Source: an uncultured Lachnospiraceae bacterium (lineage in GTDB: Bacteria; Bacillota; Clostridia; Lachnospirales; Lachnospiraceae). Taken from it: a DNA stretch of 24,058 nt. This document shows positions 7,175-14,822 of this stretch, piece by piece. The notes below the pieces were generated by a model, which worked only from the letters and a program-made list of their open reading frames with translations, made no database searches and was not told where the DNA came from. Position 1 is the stretch's first letter. The number at the start of each line of letters is the position of its first letter. The stretch is taken from the NCBI GenBank assembly GCA_905201915.1, contig CAJKQE010000029.1:1-24058 (forward strand). The letters run 5' to 3'. The position numbers and the translations under genes were made by a program.

Positions 7175-8422
7175 TTAGTTATCCATAAAGTGAGAAAGCA
7201 AATATTCTCTAGTATTCTTTTCAGGATTTTCCAGTACAATCTTTAAACACGCAGAAAGCAATTCTCCGATTTTTTTCCCTGGTTCTACTCCCATTTCAAT
7301 AAAATCTTTTCCTGATACAGCCAGCATTTTTATAGAAATACACTCTTTCTTTTCCATAATTTCTTTATAGAACTGTCCGCTTCTCTCCAAAAATTCCAGA
7401 CTTTCTTTATCTGGTTTTTCCTCTGCCAAAAGCTCTGCTCTGCGAACATTCAAAAGCACTGGAAACAGGGATGGAGTACATTGACTTAAAACAATTCTCA
7501 CTGCTTTTTTCGTACATTCCCAAGGACAAGTATGCCAAAAAACCAGCTCAGACACTTTATTGATGGTATCATTATCAAAGCGTAGTCTTCTTAAAATCTT
7601 TTTGGCTAAATCTCTGCTTTTTTCCGGTGTCTTTTCCATATTTGCAAAGAGAACGGCAAGTCGTTCTACTTTATCTGCATTTGTATATGCAAAAGCTTTT
7701 AATGTCTTTTCCCCCATATCGTTTTCCATCATAGAGTCAAACTCAGGCAATACAATTTTAGTAATCCCTAATTCCCATGCAATTTTTAAATAATGAGGAT
7801 TTTTCGATACCAAAAGTTTCAAGAGTTCTGTCTGAATACGCTCTGCACTGATGTTTTTCAAAGTAGGCGCAAGGATTTTTGCTGCTTCTTTTGTCTTTTC
7901 TTCAATAGAAAATCCCAATTGTGCGGAAAATCTCACTGCTCTTAAAATGCGAAGAGCATCTTCTGTAAAACGTTCCTGTGGATTTCCTACACATCGCACG
8001 ATTTTGTCCTGTAAGTCCTGTCTTCCGCCAAACACATCTACAAGACCGGCTGCGTCATTATATGCCATTGCATTAATCGTAAAATCCCTGCGTTTTAAAT
8101 CCTCTTCCAAATTCCCTGTAAAAATAACTTCTTTTGGATGACGGCTGTCCTCATATTCACCATCAATGCGGTAAGTCGTAACTTCAAATCCTTCTTTTTC
8201 AATAAGAACTGTTACTGTTCCATGCTGAAGTCCGGTATCTACCGTTCTTTTAAATATCTCTTTTACTTCTAAGGGCTTTGCAGAAGTGGTAATATCCCAG
8301 TCTGCCGGAGAACGAAAAAGGAGGCTGTCACGAACACAGCCTCCTACCGCATAAGCATCGTATCCATGTTCCTGCAAAGTCCTGATAATTGTCTGTACTT
8401 TCTTTGGAACTTCGATTTTCAT
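7175..8422 (-). CDS. cca: CCA-adding tRNA nucleotidyltransferase
   Basis: A class II CCA-adding or polyA-polymerase-like enzyme of 415 aa that builds or repairs the CCA end of tRNAs from CTP and ATP. Visible motifs are the GGCVRD nucleotide loop (residues 27-32), the metal-binding DWD (41-43), RRDFTINAMAY (about 107-117) and RILRAVRFSAQ (about 154-164). The C-terminal half is helical, as expected for tRNA binding. No HD domain is evident. The start is taken as ATG at 8422, two nucleotides after the proS stop, with translation probably coupled. A TTG start at 8443 would add seven residues and overlap proS. Confidence 0.94.
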   Translation of the reverse strand: MKIEVPKKVQTIIRTLQEHGYDAYAVGGCVRDSLLFRSPADWDITTSAKPLEVKEIFKRTVDTGLQHGTVTVLIEKEGFEVTTYRIDGEYEDSRHPKEVIFTGNLEEDLKRRDFTINAMAYNDAAGLVDVFGGRQDLQDKIVRCVGNPQERFTEDALRILRAVRFSAQLGFSIEEKTKEAAKILAPTLKNISAERIQTELLKLLVSKNPHYLKIAWELGITKIVLPEFDSMMENDMGEKTLKAFAYTNADKVERLAVLFANMEKTPEKSRDLAKKILRRLRFDNDTINKVSELVFWHTCPWECTKKAVRIVLSQCTPSLFPVLLNVRRAELLAEEKPDKESLEFLERSGQFYKEIMEKKECISIKMLAVSGKDFIEMGVEPGKKIGELLSACLKIVLENPEKNTREYLLSHFMDN

Positions 8423-8424
8423 AA

Positions 8425-9864
8425 TTAGTATGCACGCCCCCAATAAACCATTTTCTTAGCTGGTTTGCCGCAGACAACACATTTATCAGAAAGATTTTCC
8501 TGTTCAAATGGCATACATCTGGATGTAGCCTGAACATCATCTTTAATCTTATCTTCACATTCTTTGCAGCCACACCACATTGCTTTTACAAAACCTGGTT
8601 TTTCTTCTACAATAGACTTAAATTCTTCATAATCAGTTGCTGTATAAGTATGAGCTTCTCTGTGTGCTCTTGCTCTTTCCAGCATTTCCACCTGCATAGT
8701 ATCCAGAATTTTCTGTACATCTTCTGCAAGATTATCAAGAGATACTGTAATTTTTTCTCTTGTATCACGTCTTACTACAACTGCCTGATTTGCTTCCATA
8801 TCCTTTGGTCCACATTCAATACGAACCGGTATACCGCGCATTTCCTGTTCTGAGAACTTAAATCCAGGGCTCTTATCTGTATCATCTGTTTTTACACGAA
8901 TGCCTGCTGCTTTTAACTGTGCCTGCAATTTGTAAGCATTGTCCAAAACACCTTCTTTTTTCTGCTGGATTGGAATAATCACTGCCTGTACCGGAGCAAT
9001 TCTAGGAGGCAGAACAAGACCGCTGTTATCTCCATGAACCATAATAATGGCACCAATTAAACGTGTAGTCATTCCCCATGATGTCTGATGAACATACTGA
9101 AGTTTGTTTTCCTTATCTGTATACTGAATACCAAACGCTTTGGCAAAACCATCACCAAAGTTATGGCTTGTTCCTGACTGTAAAGCTTTTCCGTCATGCA
9201 TTAAAGCCTCGATTGTATAGGTAGACTCTGCTCCTGCAAATTTTTCTTTGTCTGTTTTCTTTCCTTTTACAACAGGCATTGCCAAAACCTGCTCACAGAA
9301 ATCAGCATAGATGTTTAACATCTGAATAGTTCTTTCTTCTGCTTCTTCTGCTGTTGCATGTGCAGTATGACCTTCCTGCCATAAGAATTCTCTGGAGCGA
9401 AGGAATGGTCTTGTTGTTTTTTCCCAACGAACAACAGAACACCATTGATTATATACTTTTGGTAAATCTCTGTGAGACTGAATTTCCTTTGCATAGAAAT
9501 CACAGAATAATGTCTCAGAAGTAGGACGCACACAAAGTCTTTCCTGAAGTGGCTCTAATCCTCCGTGTGTTACCCATGCAACTTCAGGAGCAAATCCTTC
9601 TACATGGTCTTTTTCCTTCTGAAGAAGGCTTTCAGGAATAAACATTGGCAGATATACATTTTCCACACCTGTTTCCTTAAATCTTCTGTCCAATTCATGC
9701 TGAATGTTTTCCCAGATTGCATAACCTGCAGGTTTAATTACCATACAGCCCTTTACACTTGTATAATCAATTAAATCTGCTTTTTTCACTACATCTGTGT
9801 ACCATTGTGCAAAATCTTCTTCCATAGAAGTAATTGCTTCTACCAGTTTTTTGTTATTTGCCAT
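8425..9864 (-). CDS. proS: Prolyl-tRNA synthetase, archaeal/eukaryal (short) type
   Basis: A class II synthetase of 479 aa that charges tRNA-Pro. It lacks the large insertion editing domain of the classical bacterial enzyme and has the C-terminal zinc-binding extension of the archaeal/eukaryal type, with Cys pairs CGCKEC and CVVCGK near residues 430-470. It ends in the characteristic aromatic terminus ...WGRAY. Motif 2 is visible in RWEKTTRPFLRSREFLWQEG (about residues 147-166), and motif 3 in GMTTRLIGAIIMVHGDNSG. AAAGGAG lies 7 nt before ATG. Expression is controlled by the upstream Pro T-box, about 250 nt away. It heads an operon with cca and probably the cotS-like gene. Confidence 0.97.
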   Translation of the reverse strand: MANNKKLVEAITSMEEDFAQWYTDVVKKADLIDYTSVKGCMVIKPAGYAIWENIQHELDRRFKETGVENVYLPMFIPESLLQKEKDHVEGFAPEVAWVTHGGLEPLQERLCVRPTSETLFCDFYAKEIQSHRDLPKVYNQWCSVVRWEKTTRPFLRSREFLWQEGHTAHATAEEAEERTIQMLNIYADFCEQVLAMPVVKGKKTDKEKFAGAESTYTIEALMHDGKALQSGTSHNFGDGFAKAFGIQYTDKENKLQYVHQTSWGMTTRLIGAIIMVHGDNSGLVLPPRIAPVQAVIIPIQQKKEGVLDNAYKLQAQLKAAGIRVKTDDTDKSPGFKFSEQEMRGIPVRIECGPKDMEANQAVVVRRDTREKITVSLDNLAEDVQKILDTMQVEMLERARAHREAHTYTATDYEEFKSIVEEKPGFVKAMWCGCKECEDKIKDDVQATSRCMPFEQENLSDKCVVCGKPAKKMVYWGRAY

Positions 9865-9887
9865 AACTGCTTTCTCCTTTAAATTTT

Positions 9888-10107
9888 TTATTTATTTTTA
9901 TACTTGCTATTTGTTTGATAGAGGTACGATATATTTTCTATCTCATGTCCCGAAACTTTTATGAAACTACTGTTGTGAAAACATATCGGAATATTGATAC
10001 ATTTCAGCGAATTTGTCGAGTACGCTTTGAGACTCTGGCTCAAAGTGAACGCAGACTGAGCGTGAATGTAGCAATATTCCCCATATTCCATTTTACGGTA
10101 TAGTGAC
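9888..10107. repeat. Structured spacer element between T-box terminator and proS
   Basis: About 240 nt separate the T-box terminator from the proS start, far more than the usual few tens. The core is a 16-bp inverted repeat (9988-10003 and 10065-10080, one mismatch) enclosing CTTTGAG-actctgg-CTCAAAG (10025-10045), ACGC-agactga-GCGT (10049-10063) and a weak CGA/TCG hairpin near 10009-10019. The whole is cloverleaf-like. Both strands are open for 60-70 codons, but neither frame has a convincing ribosome site. It could be a small mobile (MITE-like) insertion or an extra structured RNA of the proS leader. Confidence 0.5.
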
Positions 10108-10109
10108 AT

Positions 10110-10370
10110 AAAAAAAGGACATACAACCCCTATCTCCTAGGGACCGATGTCTTCTACCCGGCGGTACCACCCTTATTAGCAGTCCTATTTTCTTTACTTT
10201 TATCCGGACTACTCACTTCCTTTGCTTTTTTAACGTCAAAGCCCACGTCCTGCTCATCACAGGCAACTCCAAGGCTGGTTCTGCAACTTCCCACAAAAGC
10301 CTCGCACCTTACGGCTTTCTCTCTTTAGAGTTCCATTTGCATACTATTCCTTTTCTTCGTCATTTTACTT
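10110..10370 (-). promoter_or_regulatory. T-box riboswitch (Pro, CCU specifier) of proS
   Basis: The minus strand contains the T-box core AAGGGTGGTACCGC (10161-10174), whose UGG bulge pairs with the tRNA acceptor end. In the antiterminator AGGG/CCCT and ACCG/CGGT pair across it. The competing terminator (10118-10151) is a 14-bp stem starting GACAT, followed by TTTTTTT (10110-10116). In stem I an AGTA motif and a GCAA/TTGC helix flank an unpaired CCT at 10261-10263, the best specifier candidate. CCU is a proline codon, which agrees with proS downstream. Uncharged tRNA-Pro should favour read-through. Confidence 0.93.
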
Positions 10371-10376
10371 TTACCC

Positions 10377-10405
10377 ATTCTATTGGATTTTTTTTCTTTT
10401 GTCAA
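10377..10405 (-). promoter_or_regulatory. Sigma-A promoter of the proS T-box leader
   Basis: On the minus strand TTGACA (10400-10405), a 17-nt A-rich spacer and TAGAAT (10377-10382) form a strong promoter. Transcription would start near 10370, which sets the 5' end of the T-box RNA. Confidence 0.85.
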
Positions 10406-10439
10406 GAGGTTCTGCCGGATTTTTCCCGACAAAACCTCT
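10405..10439 (-). terminator. Terminator-like hairpin after the dCMP deaminase gene
   Basis: A 14-bp stem (10405-10418 with 10426-10439) fully paired on the minus strand with two G-U pairs, and mismatched at those positions on the plus strand. It lies 6 nt after the deaminase stop codon. No U-tract follows. Instead the 3' arm runs directly into the -35 of the proS promoter, so termination may be partial. Confidence 0.6.
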
Positions 10440-10445
10440 CTTATT

Positions 10446-10931
10446 CTATACTTCAATCTCTATTTTCCGCCCTGTTTTATTATACTGATAATAACGCACT
10501 CCTGCTGCATCTAACATTCTTTTTGACGCTTTTACTGCCGGAGAATCTGCATATTTATCACATTCATAAACAACGGTTTTAATTCCAGCCTGAATAATTG
10601 CCTTAGCACATTCATTACAAGGAAACAGGGACACATACAGTTTTGCCCCTTCTAAAGAACCTCCACGGTAATTCAAAATAGCATTTAATTCACTATGTGT
10701 CACATAAAAATATTTTGTATCCAGTTCTTCACCTTCTCTGGCCCATGGGAATTCATCATCAGAGCATCCCATTGGAAAACCATTATAACCCATAGACAAA
10801 ATTTTGTTGTCCTGGCTTACAATGCAGGCTCCCACCTGCGAATTCGGATCTTTGGAGCGCATTCCGGATAACTTTGCTACTCCCATAAAATATTCATCCC
10901 AGGAAATATATCCGTTTCTCTTTCCTGTCAT
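10446..10931 (-). CDS. Deoxycytidylate (dCMP) deaminase, ComEB family
   Basis: A 161-aa zinc-dependent cytidine-deaminase-fold enzyme converting dCMP to dUMP, the substrate of thymidylate synthase. The zinc ligands and catalytic Glu are in THSELNAIL (His and Glu) and PCNECAK (two Cys). SKDPNSQVGACIV and GYNGFPMGCSD are typical of the dCMP deaminase branch rather than the nucleoside or tRNA deaminases. ATG at 10931 is chosen because AGAGGTG stands 7 nt before it; GTG at 10940 would destroy that spacing. It starts 12 nt after the upp stop, so pyrimidine salvage genes are co-transcribed. Confidence 0.93.
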   Translation of the reverse strand: MTGKRNGYISWDEYFMGVAKLSGMRSKDPNSQVGACIVSQDNKILSMGYNGFPMGCSDDEFPWAREGEELDTKYFYVTHSELNAILNYRGGSLEGAKLYVSLFPCNECAKAIIQAGIKTVVYECDKYADSPAVKASKRMLDAAGVRYYQYNKTGRKIEIEV

Positions 10932-10943
10932 ATTTGTCACCTC

Positions 10944-11573
10944 TTATTTTGTTCCGAAAATACGGTCTCCGGCATCACCAAGTCCTGGTACAATATAACC
11001 ATGATCATTTAAGTGCTCATCTAAAGCTCCAATGTAGATATCCACATCAGGATGTGCTTCCTGTAATGCTTTTACACCTTCCGGCGCTGCAATAATACAC
11101 ATAAAGTGGATATTCTTCACACCTTTTTCTTTTAACATGGTAATTGCTGCTGCTGCAGAACCACCCGTTGCCAACATAGGATCTGTAACAAATACTTCTC
11201 TTTCTCCACAGTCAGCAGGAAGTTTACAATAATATTCTACCGGTTTCAAAGTTTCCGGATCTCTGTAAAGACCGATATGACCGATTTTTGCTGCCGGAAC
11301 CATGGTAAGCATTCCCTCAACCATACCAAGACCTGCTCTTAAAATCGGCACAACTGCCATTTTCTTACCTGCCAGTTCTTTTACAGTTGTCTTTGTAATA
11401 GGAGTTTCAATGTCTACATCCACAAGTTTCAAGTTTCTGGTAGCTTCATAAGCCATAAACATTGCAACTTCACTTACTAATTCACGAAATTCCTTTGAGC
11501 TTGTCTCTTTTCTGCGAATAATACCAATTTTATGCTGAATTAATGGGTGTTCCATAACCATTGTTTTTGCCAT
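10944..11573 (-). CDS. upp: Uracil phosphoribosyltransferase
   Basis: A 209-aa enzyme that makes UMP from uracil and PRPP. The PRPP loop is FVTDPMLATGGSAAAAI, the type I PRTase signature. PILRAGLGMVEGML is the conserved early segment, and the uracil-binding end GYIVPGLGDAGDRIFGTK is intact. Length matches the family. AGGAG lies 9 nt before ATG. It sits between rpiB (33-nt gap) and dCMP deaminase (12-nt gap), the common rpiB-upp-comEB order in clostridia. Confidence 0.97.
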   Translation of the reverse strand: MAKTMVMEHPLIQHKIGIIRRKETSSKEFRELVSEVAMFMAYEATRNLKLVDVDIETPITKTTVKELAGKKMAVVPILRAGLGMVEGMLTMVPAAKIGHIGLYRDPETLKPVEYYCKLPADCGEREVFVTDPMLATGGSAAAAITMLKEKGVKNIHFMCIIAAPEGVKALQEAHPDVDIYIGALDEHLNDHGYIVPGLGDAGDRIFGTK

Positions 11574-11606
11574 TTTTCTGTTCTCCTCTGTTCTTTGATT
11601 ATTCGA

Positions 11607-12035
11607 TTATTCCTCAATTAAATCAATACGTTTCTGATGACGCTCTGCATGAGAAAATTCTGTGTTTAAAAATGTATCTACGATTTTTACTGCAAGACCC
11701 GGTCCTACGACTCTGCCTCCCAATGCTAAAACATTGGCATCATTATGCTCTCTGGTAGCTTCTGCACAAAAACAATCTGTACAAAGCGCCGCACGAATAC
11801 CTTTCATTTTATTTGCAGCAATAGAAATTCCAATTCCTGTGCCACAAATCAAGATACCCTTTTCACATTCTCCTGTCTGAATTGCTTTTCCTACCATTCT
11901 GGCATAAACAGGATAATCTACAGCCTCTGTACTGTTACAGCCAAAATCTTTATATGGAATGTTTTTTTCTTCTAAATATTTAATAATTTCCTGTTTTAAT
12001 TCGTAACCACCATGGTCGCATCCTAATGCTATCAT
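11607..12035 (-). CDS. rpiB: Ribose-5-phosphate isomerase B (RpiB/LacAB family)
   Basis: A 142-aa isomerase interconverting ribulose 5-phosphate and ribose 5-phosphate in the pentose phosphate pathway, supplying PRPP for the adjacent salvage gene. The N-terminal GCDHGGYELK, the active-site Cys in ILICGTGIGISIAANK, and the HNDANVLALGGRVVG segment are all present. RpiB and the sugar-specific LacA/LacB or allose isomerases share this fold, but the setting beside upp favours RpiB. GGAGG lies 6 nt before ATG. It follows tsaC after 11 nt. Confidence 0.95.
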   Translation of the reverse strand: MIALGCDHGGYELKQEIIKYLEEKNIPYKDFGCNSTEAVDYPVYARMVGKAIQTGECEKGILICGTGIGISIAANKMKGIRAALCTDCFCAEATREHNDANVLALGGRVVGPGLAVKIVDTFLNTEFSHAERHQKRIDLIEE

Positions 12036-12046
12036 ACTTTGCCTCC

Positions 12047-13096
12047 TTATAAATAAATAATATGATGTCCGGCAGCCTTTAACAAGCGATTCATAATTGC
12101 CTGTCCAATCTTTGGTGTATCAAATGCTTCGGAATAAATGCAGTCTACATCCTCTTCATCAAACTCTCTTAAAATCCCAAAAAGATGTCTTGCAATTCCT
12201 TCTTCATCTTCTCTGGTGCCGATACTTTTTACTACATTTGCCTGATATAAATCCTTTGTTTCATCCGTTGCGATAACTCCCACTTTTTTTCCTTCCTGGT
12301 GCAGAGTTTCACAGACCTGATTAATATGTGCAGTTACCTTGCTCGTATTCCCTTGCACAATTACCAGTTGTGCTTTTGGTGCATAATGACGATATTTCAT
12401 TCCCGGCGCTTTTGGTTTTACTTTTTCGTCTGAAATTAAAAGTCCTTTATCCATACGAACAGTTCCTATCACCGCCTCTATCATATCCTGATTGATATAA
12501 CCGGGACGAAGGATAACAGGAATATCCTCTGTAAAATCTATAATCGTAGATTCTAAGCCAATTCCCACATCTCCTCCGTCTACAATCATGTCAATTCTGC
12601 CACTTAAGTCTTCTGCAACATGTTCTGCTTTTGTAGGGCTTGGTCTTCCTGATGTATTAGCACTTGGTGCGGCAATATATCCGCCTCCTGCCTTAATCAG
12701 TGCCAACGCAACTGGATGATTTGGCATCCTTACTGCTACACTTTCCAATCCTCCTGTAGTTTCATAAGGTACTTCAGCGCCTTTTTGAAAAATCATTGTC
12801 AGCGGCCCCGGCCAGAACTTTTCTGCAAGAATTTCCGCCTTTTCAGGAACCTGTCTGACAATCTTATCCAGGCTTTTCATATCTGCAATATGTATAATCA
12901 AAGGATTGTCAGAAGGTCTTCCCTTCGCTGTATATATTTTCTCTGATGAGCGGGCATTTAATCCATCACCACCCAGACCATATACGGTTTCGGTAGGAAA
13001 CGCCACCAGTCCGCCGTTTTTTAGAATTTCTCCTGCTTCTTTCATAATCTGCAAATCAGGACATTCTTTTTCTACTTTGACTAATTTTGTATTCAC
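12047..13096 (-). CDS. tsaC: L-threonylcarbamoyladenylate synthase (TsaC/Sua5/YwlC)
   Basis: The enzyme makes threonylcarbamoyl-AMP from threonine, bicarbonate and ATP for t6A37 modification of ANN-decoding tRNAs. The 349-aa product is the long Sua5-type form. A YrdC domain (about 10-205) carries FPTETVYGLGGDGLN, KGRPSDNPLIIHI and APSANTSGRPSPTKA. A linker (PGMKYRHYAPKA near residue 230) joins it to the C-terminal Sua5 domain. The start is GTG at 13096, preceded by GAAGG with short spacing. It follows cwlD after 42 nt and is probably in the same operon. Confidence 0.95.
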   Translation of the reverse strand: MNTKLVKVEKECPDLQIMKEAGEILKNGGLVAFPTETVYGLGGDGLNARSSEKIYTAKGRPSDNPLIIHIADMKSLDKIVRQVPEKAEILAEKFWPGPLTMIFQKGAEVPYETTGGLESVAVRMPNHPVALALIKAGGGYIAAPSANTSGRPSPTKAEHVAEDLSGRIDMIVDGGDVGIGLESTIIDFTEDIPVILRPGYINQDMIEAVIGTVRMDKGLLISDEKVKPKAPGMKYRHYAPKAQLVIVQGNTSKVTAHINQVCETLHQEGKKVGVIATDETKDLYQANVVKSIGTREDEEGIARHLFGILREFDEEDVDCIYSEAFDTPKIGQAIMNRLLKAAGHHIIYL

Positions 13097-13138
13097 TGTG
13101 CCTTCTTCCCTTTCAATTCTAATTTACATACGTCCTTA

Positions 13139-13849
13139 TCATACCACATTACTCTTATTTATTTCTACTGTTTTTAAAAATTTTAAAATCCCATCACAGA
13201 TAGCTTTGGCACACTTCTTTTGATATTCCTTTGTCTGCAAAAGCTCTGCTTCTTTTTTATTTGTAAGAAATCCTGTTTCTACAATATTCAATACACCTTC
13301 ACTGCGTTTTAAAAGATAATAAGTGCTATTTGCTTTTTCTGTTCGGGGTCTCTCTACATGAAGCTGGGTGTTTAATTCTTCCTGTATATACTTCGCAAGA
13401 TTTGCACCTTCCAAAGAGTCCTTATAATAAAACACCTGTGGTCCACACACAGCTTCATCCTGATAACTGTTTTGATGAATACTCACGGTCAACAGCGGTT
13501 TTTCTTCCTTTATCATGGCACATCGTTTTTGCATATCCTGTACCTTTTTATTCTTACTCTCTGCGTCATATAAACCATTGTCATCTTTTCTTATAAGAAC
13601 TGTTTTATATCCTTTTTTTTCAAGTGCTTTTGCAAGCTCTTTTGCAATTTTTAAATTGATGTCTTTTTCTTTCACACCGCCAATCCCTACTACTCCGGGA
13701 TCAATTCCTCCGTGTCCACTGTCTATAAGAATAAGACCTTTCTCCCCTGTTATATCTTTTCCTGCCAGTACAGCTCCTTCTTTTGATAAGAGATAAACTG
13801 CACATAACATACAAATTGTCATTGCTCCTTTTATCCAATTTTTTCTCAT
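13139..13849 (-). CDS. cwlD: N-acetylmuramoyl-L-alanine amidase CwlD (spore cortex)
   Basis: A 236-aa amidase_3 protein. CwlD removes peptide side chains from cortex muramic acid as the first step towards muramic-delta-lactam, the mark recognised by germination lytic enzymes. An N-terminal hydrophobic segment (about residues 6-24) should export or anchor it. The zinc and catalytic residues are visible: His in DSGHGGIDPGVVG, Glu in VKEKDINL, His in VSIHQNS and Glu in IVETGFLTNKKE. ATG at 13849 has AGGTG 6 nt upstream; GTG at 13858 is an alternative adding three residues. A sigma-E-like promoter precedes it, although housekeeping genes follow. Confidence 0.92.
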   Translation of the reverse strand: MRKNWIKGAMTICMLCAVYLLSKEGAVLAGKDITGEKGLILIDSGHGGIDPGVVGIGGVKEKDINLKIAKELAKALEKKGYKTVLIRKDDNGLYDAESKNKKVQDMQKRCAMIKEEKPLLTVSIHQNSYQDEAVCGPQVFYYKDSLEGANLAKYIQEELNTQLHVERPRTEKANSTYYLLKRSEGVLNIVETGFLTNKKEAELLQTKEYQKKCAKAICDGILKFLKTVEINKSNVV

Positions 13850-13875
13850 AGACTTCACCTTTTTCCTTTTGGTTC

Positions 13876-13904
13876 AATATATGCGAAAAAAAGAAAAAGC
13901 ATAC
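13876..13904 (-). promoter_or_regulatory. Candidate sigma-E promoter of cwlD
   Basis: On the minus strand GTATGCTT (13897-13904) and CATATATT (13876-13883) are separated by 13 nt. Each approximates the sigma-E -35 (GHATANTT, one mismatch) and -10 (CATACAMT, two mismatches). B. subtilis cwlD is sporulation-controlled, which makes the match credible but not proven. Confidence 0.35.
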
Positions 13905-13940
13905 ACTAAGAGAAAACTGCTTATTTTTCTGAAAAACTGA

Positions 13941-13970
13941 AAAAGGACTGTTACTTTCAACAGCCCTTTC
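13941..13970 (-). terminator. Intrinsic terminator after the DivIVA-like gene
   Basis: On the minus strand AAAGGGCTGTT, a GAAAG loop and AACAGTCCTTT form an 11-bp stem with one G-U pair. It is followed by TTTTTCAGTTTTT, and lies 15 nt after the stop codon of the DivIVA-like gene. Confidence 0.88.
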
Positions 13971-13984
13971 ATACATATCTTATT

Positions 13985-14800
13985 TTATTCTTTAAGAAAG
14001 TCTTCCAATTCTTCTTCCATCATTGCTTCATCTTCTTCACTTAAAAGCCTTGATATCTGCATTGCAAGTTTACTATCTTCATCCTCTTCTGTATCAGCTT
14101 CATCAAATTCTTCTAAATCTGCAATATCTTCCACAGCATCAAGAATATCTAATTCCTGTGTATCTCCCAAATGAATTTCTTGTTCCTGGTCTGCATCTAA
14201 AATTTCATCAGAAGAAAGATCATCTAATTTCTTAATATCCAGATCCACCACATCCTCAATATCATTTAAAGAAGTTGGCATACTGTTAATAATCTGGTGT
14301 ACCTCTTTATAGGAGGACATAAATCTTTTCTGTGCCTGATTGATAAGCTCCACAATACCATTCATTTCTTCCTGAACAGCCAGATATTTCTTCTTTCCTT
14401 CTAAAAGTTTATCATCTATTTCTGACTGAACAGACTCAACTCGGCGCTTTGCTTCTGCTTCTGCTTCTGCAATCATCTTATTACATTTTTCCTCTGCTTC
14501 TTTCTGCATGCTGTCAGATTTTAACTGTGCTTCGAAGACGAGTTTTCCGATGCTTTCATAATTATCAATATACTTCTGATATTTTTCTTTAATGTCTTCT
14601 TCCATACGTGCCTGATATGCATCTTTTAATTCAATACGTTTTTGAAGTTCGGCAATTCTCTCATCTCTCTCTGCAAGCTGTTTTCTGTAATTCACTTGCA
14701 CTTCTGCCATTTCATCTTTCATTTTCTGGATTAATTCCTGAACTTCTTCCTTATCATATCCACCCATCAGGCTTGTTTTAAACATTTCATGTTCTCCCAT
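13985..14800 (-). CDS. DivIVA-like coiled-coil protein
   Basis: A 271-aa soluble protein. The N-terminus (FKTSLMGGYDKEEVQELI) resembles the DivIVA/GpsB membrane-curvature domain, with the Gly-Tyr-Asp-x-x-x-Val pattern. A long, charged coiled coil spans about residues 15-170 and includes an Ala/Glu-rich stretch. A very acidic tail (about 185-271) ends in EEELEDFLKE. DivIVA-family proteins gather at negatively curved membranes and recruit partners for division, polarity or growth; the tail would be the partner-binding part. ATG at 14800 follows GGTGGAG; ATG at 14785 after GGGAGA is nearly as good. It starts 22 nt after the GH18 gene and is probably co-transcribed with it. Confidence 0.8.
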   Translation of the reverse strand: MGEHEMFKTSLMGGYDKEEVQELIQKMKDEMAEVQVNYRKQLAERDERIAELQKRIELKDAYQARMEEDIKEKYQKYIDNYESIGKLVFEAQLKSDSMQKEAEEKCNKMIAEAEAEAKRRVESVQSEIDDKLLEGKKKYLAVQEEMNGIVELINQAQKRFMSSYKEVHQIINSMPTSLNDIEDVVDLDIKKLDDLSSDEILDADQEQEIHLGDTQELDILDAVEDIADLEEFDEADTEEDEDSKLAMQISRLLSEEDEAMMEEELEDFLKE

Positions 14801-14822
14801 AATACTCCACCTCTATCTTTTC

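Noticed and set aside
9888..10109. Open frames of 73 codons (minus) and 62 codons (plus, 9915-10103) in the proS leader
   Set aside because: The minus frame starts directly on the T-run of the T-box terminator without a ribosome site, and the plus frame runs against the operon. Both follow from the stop-poor inverted repeats.
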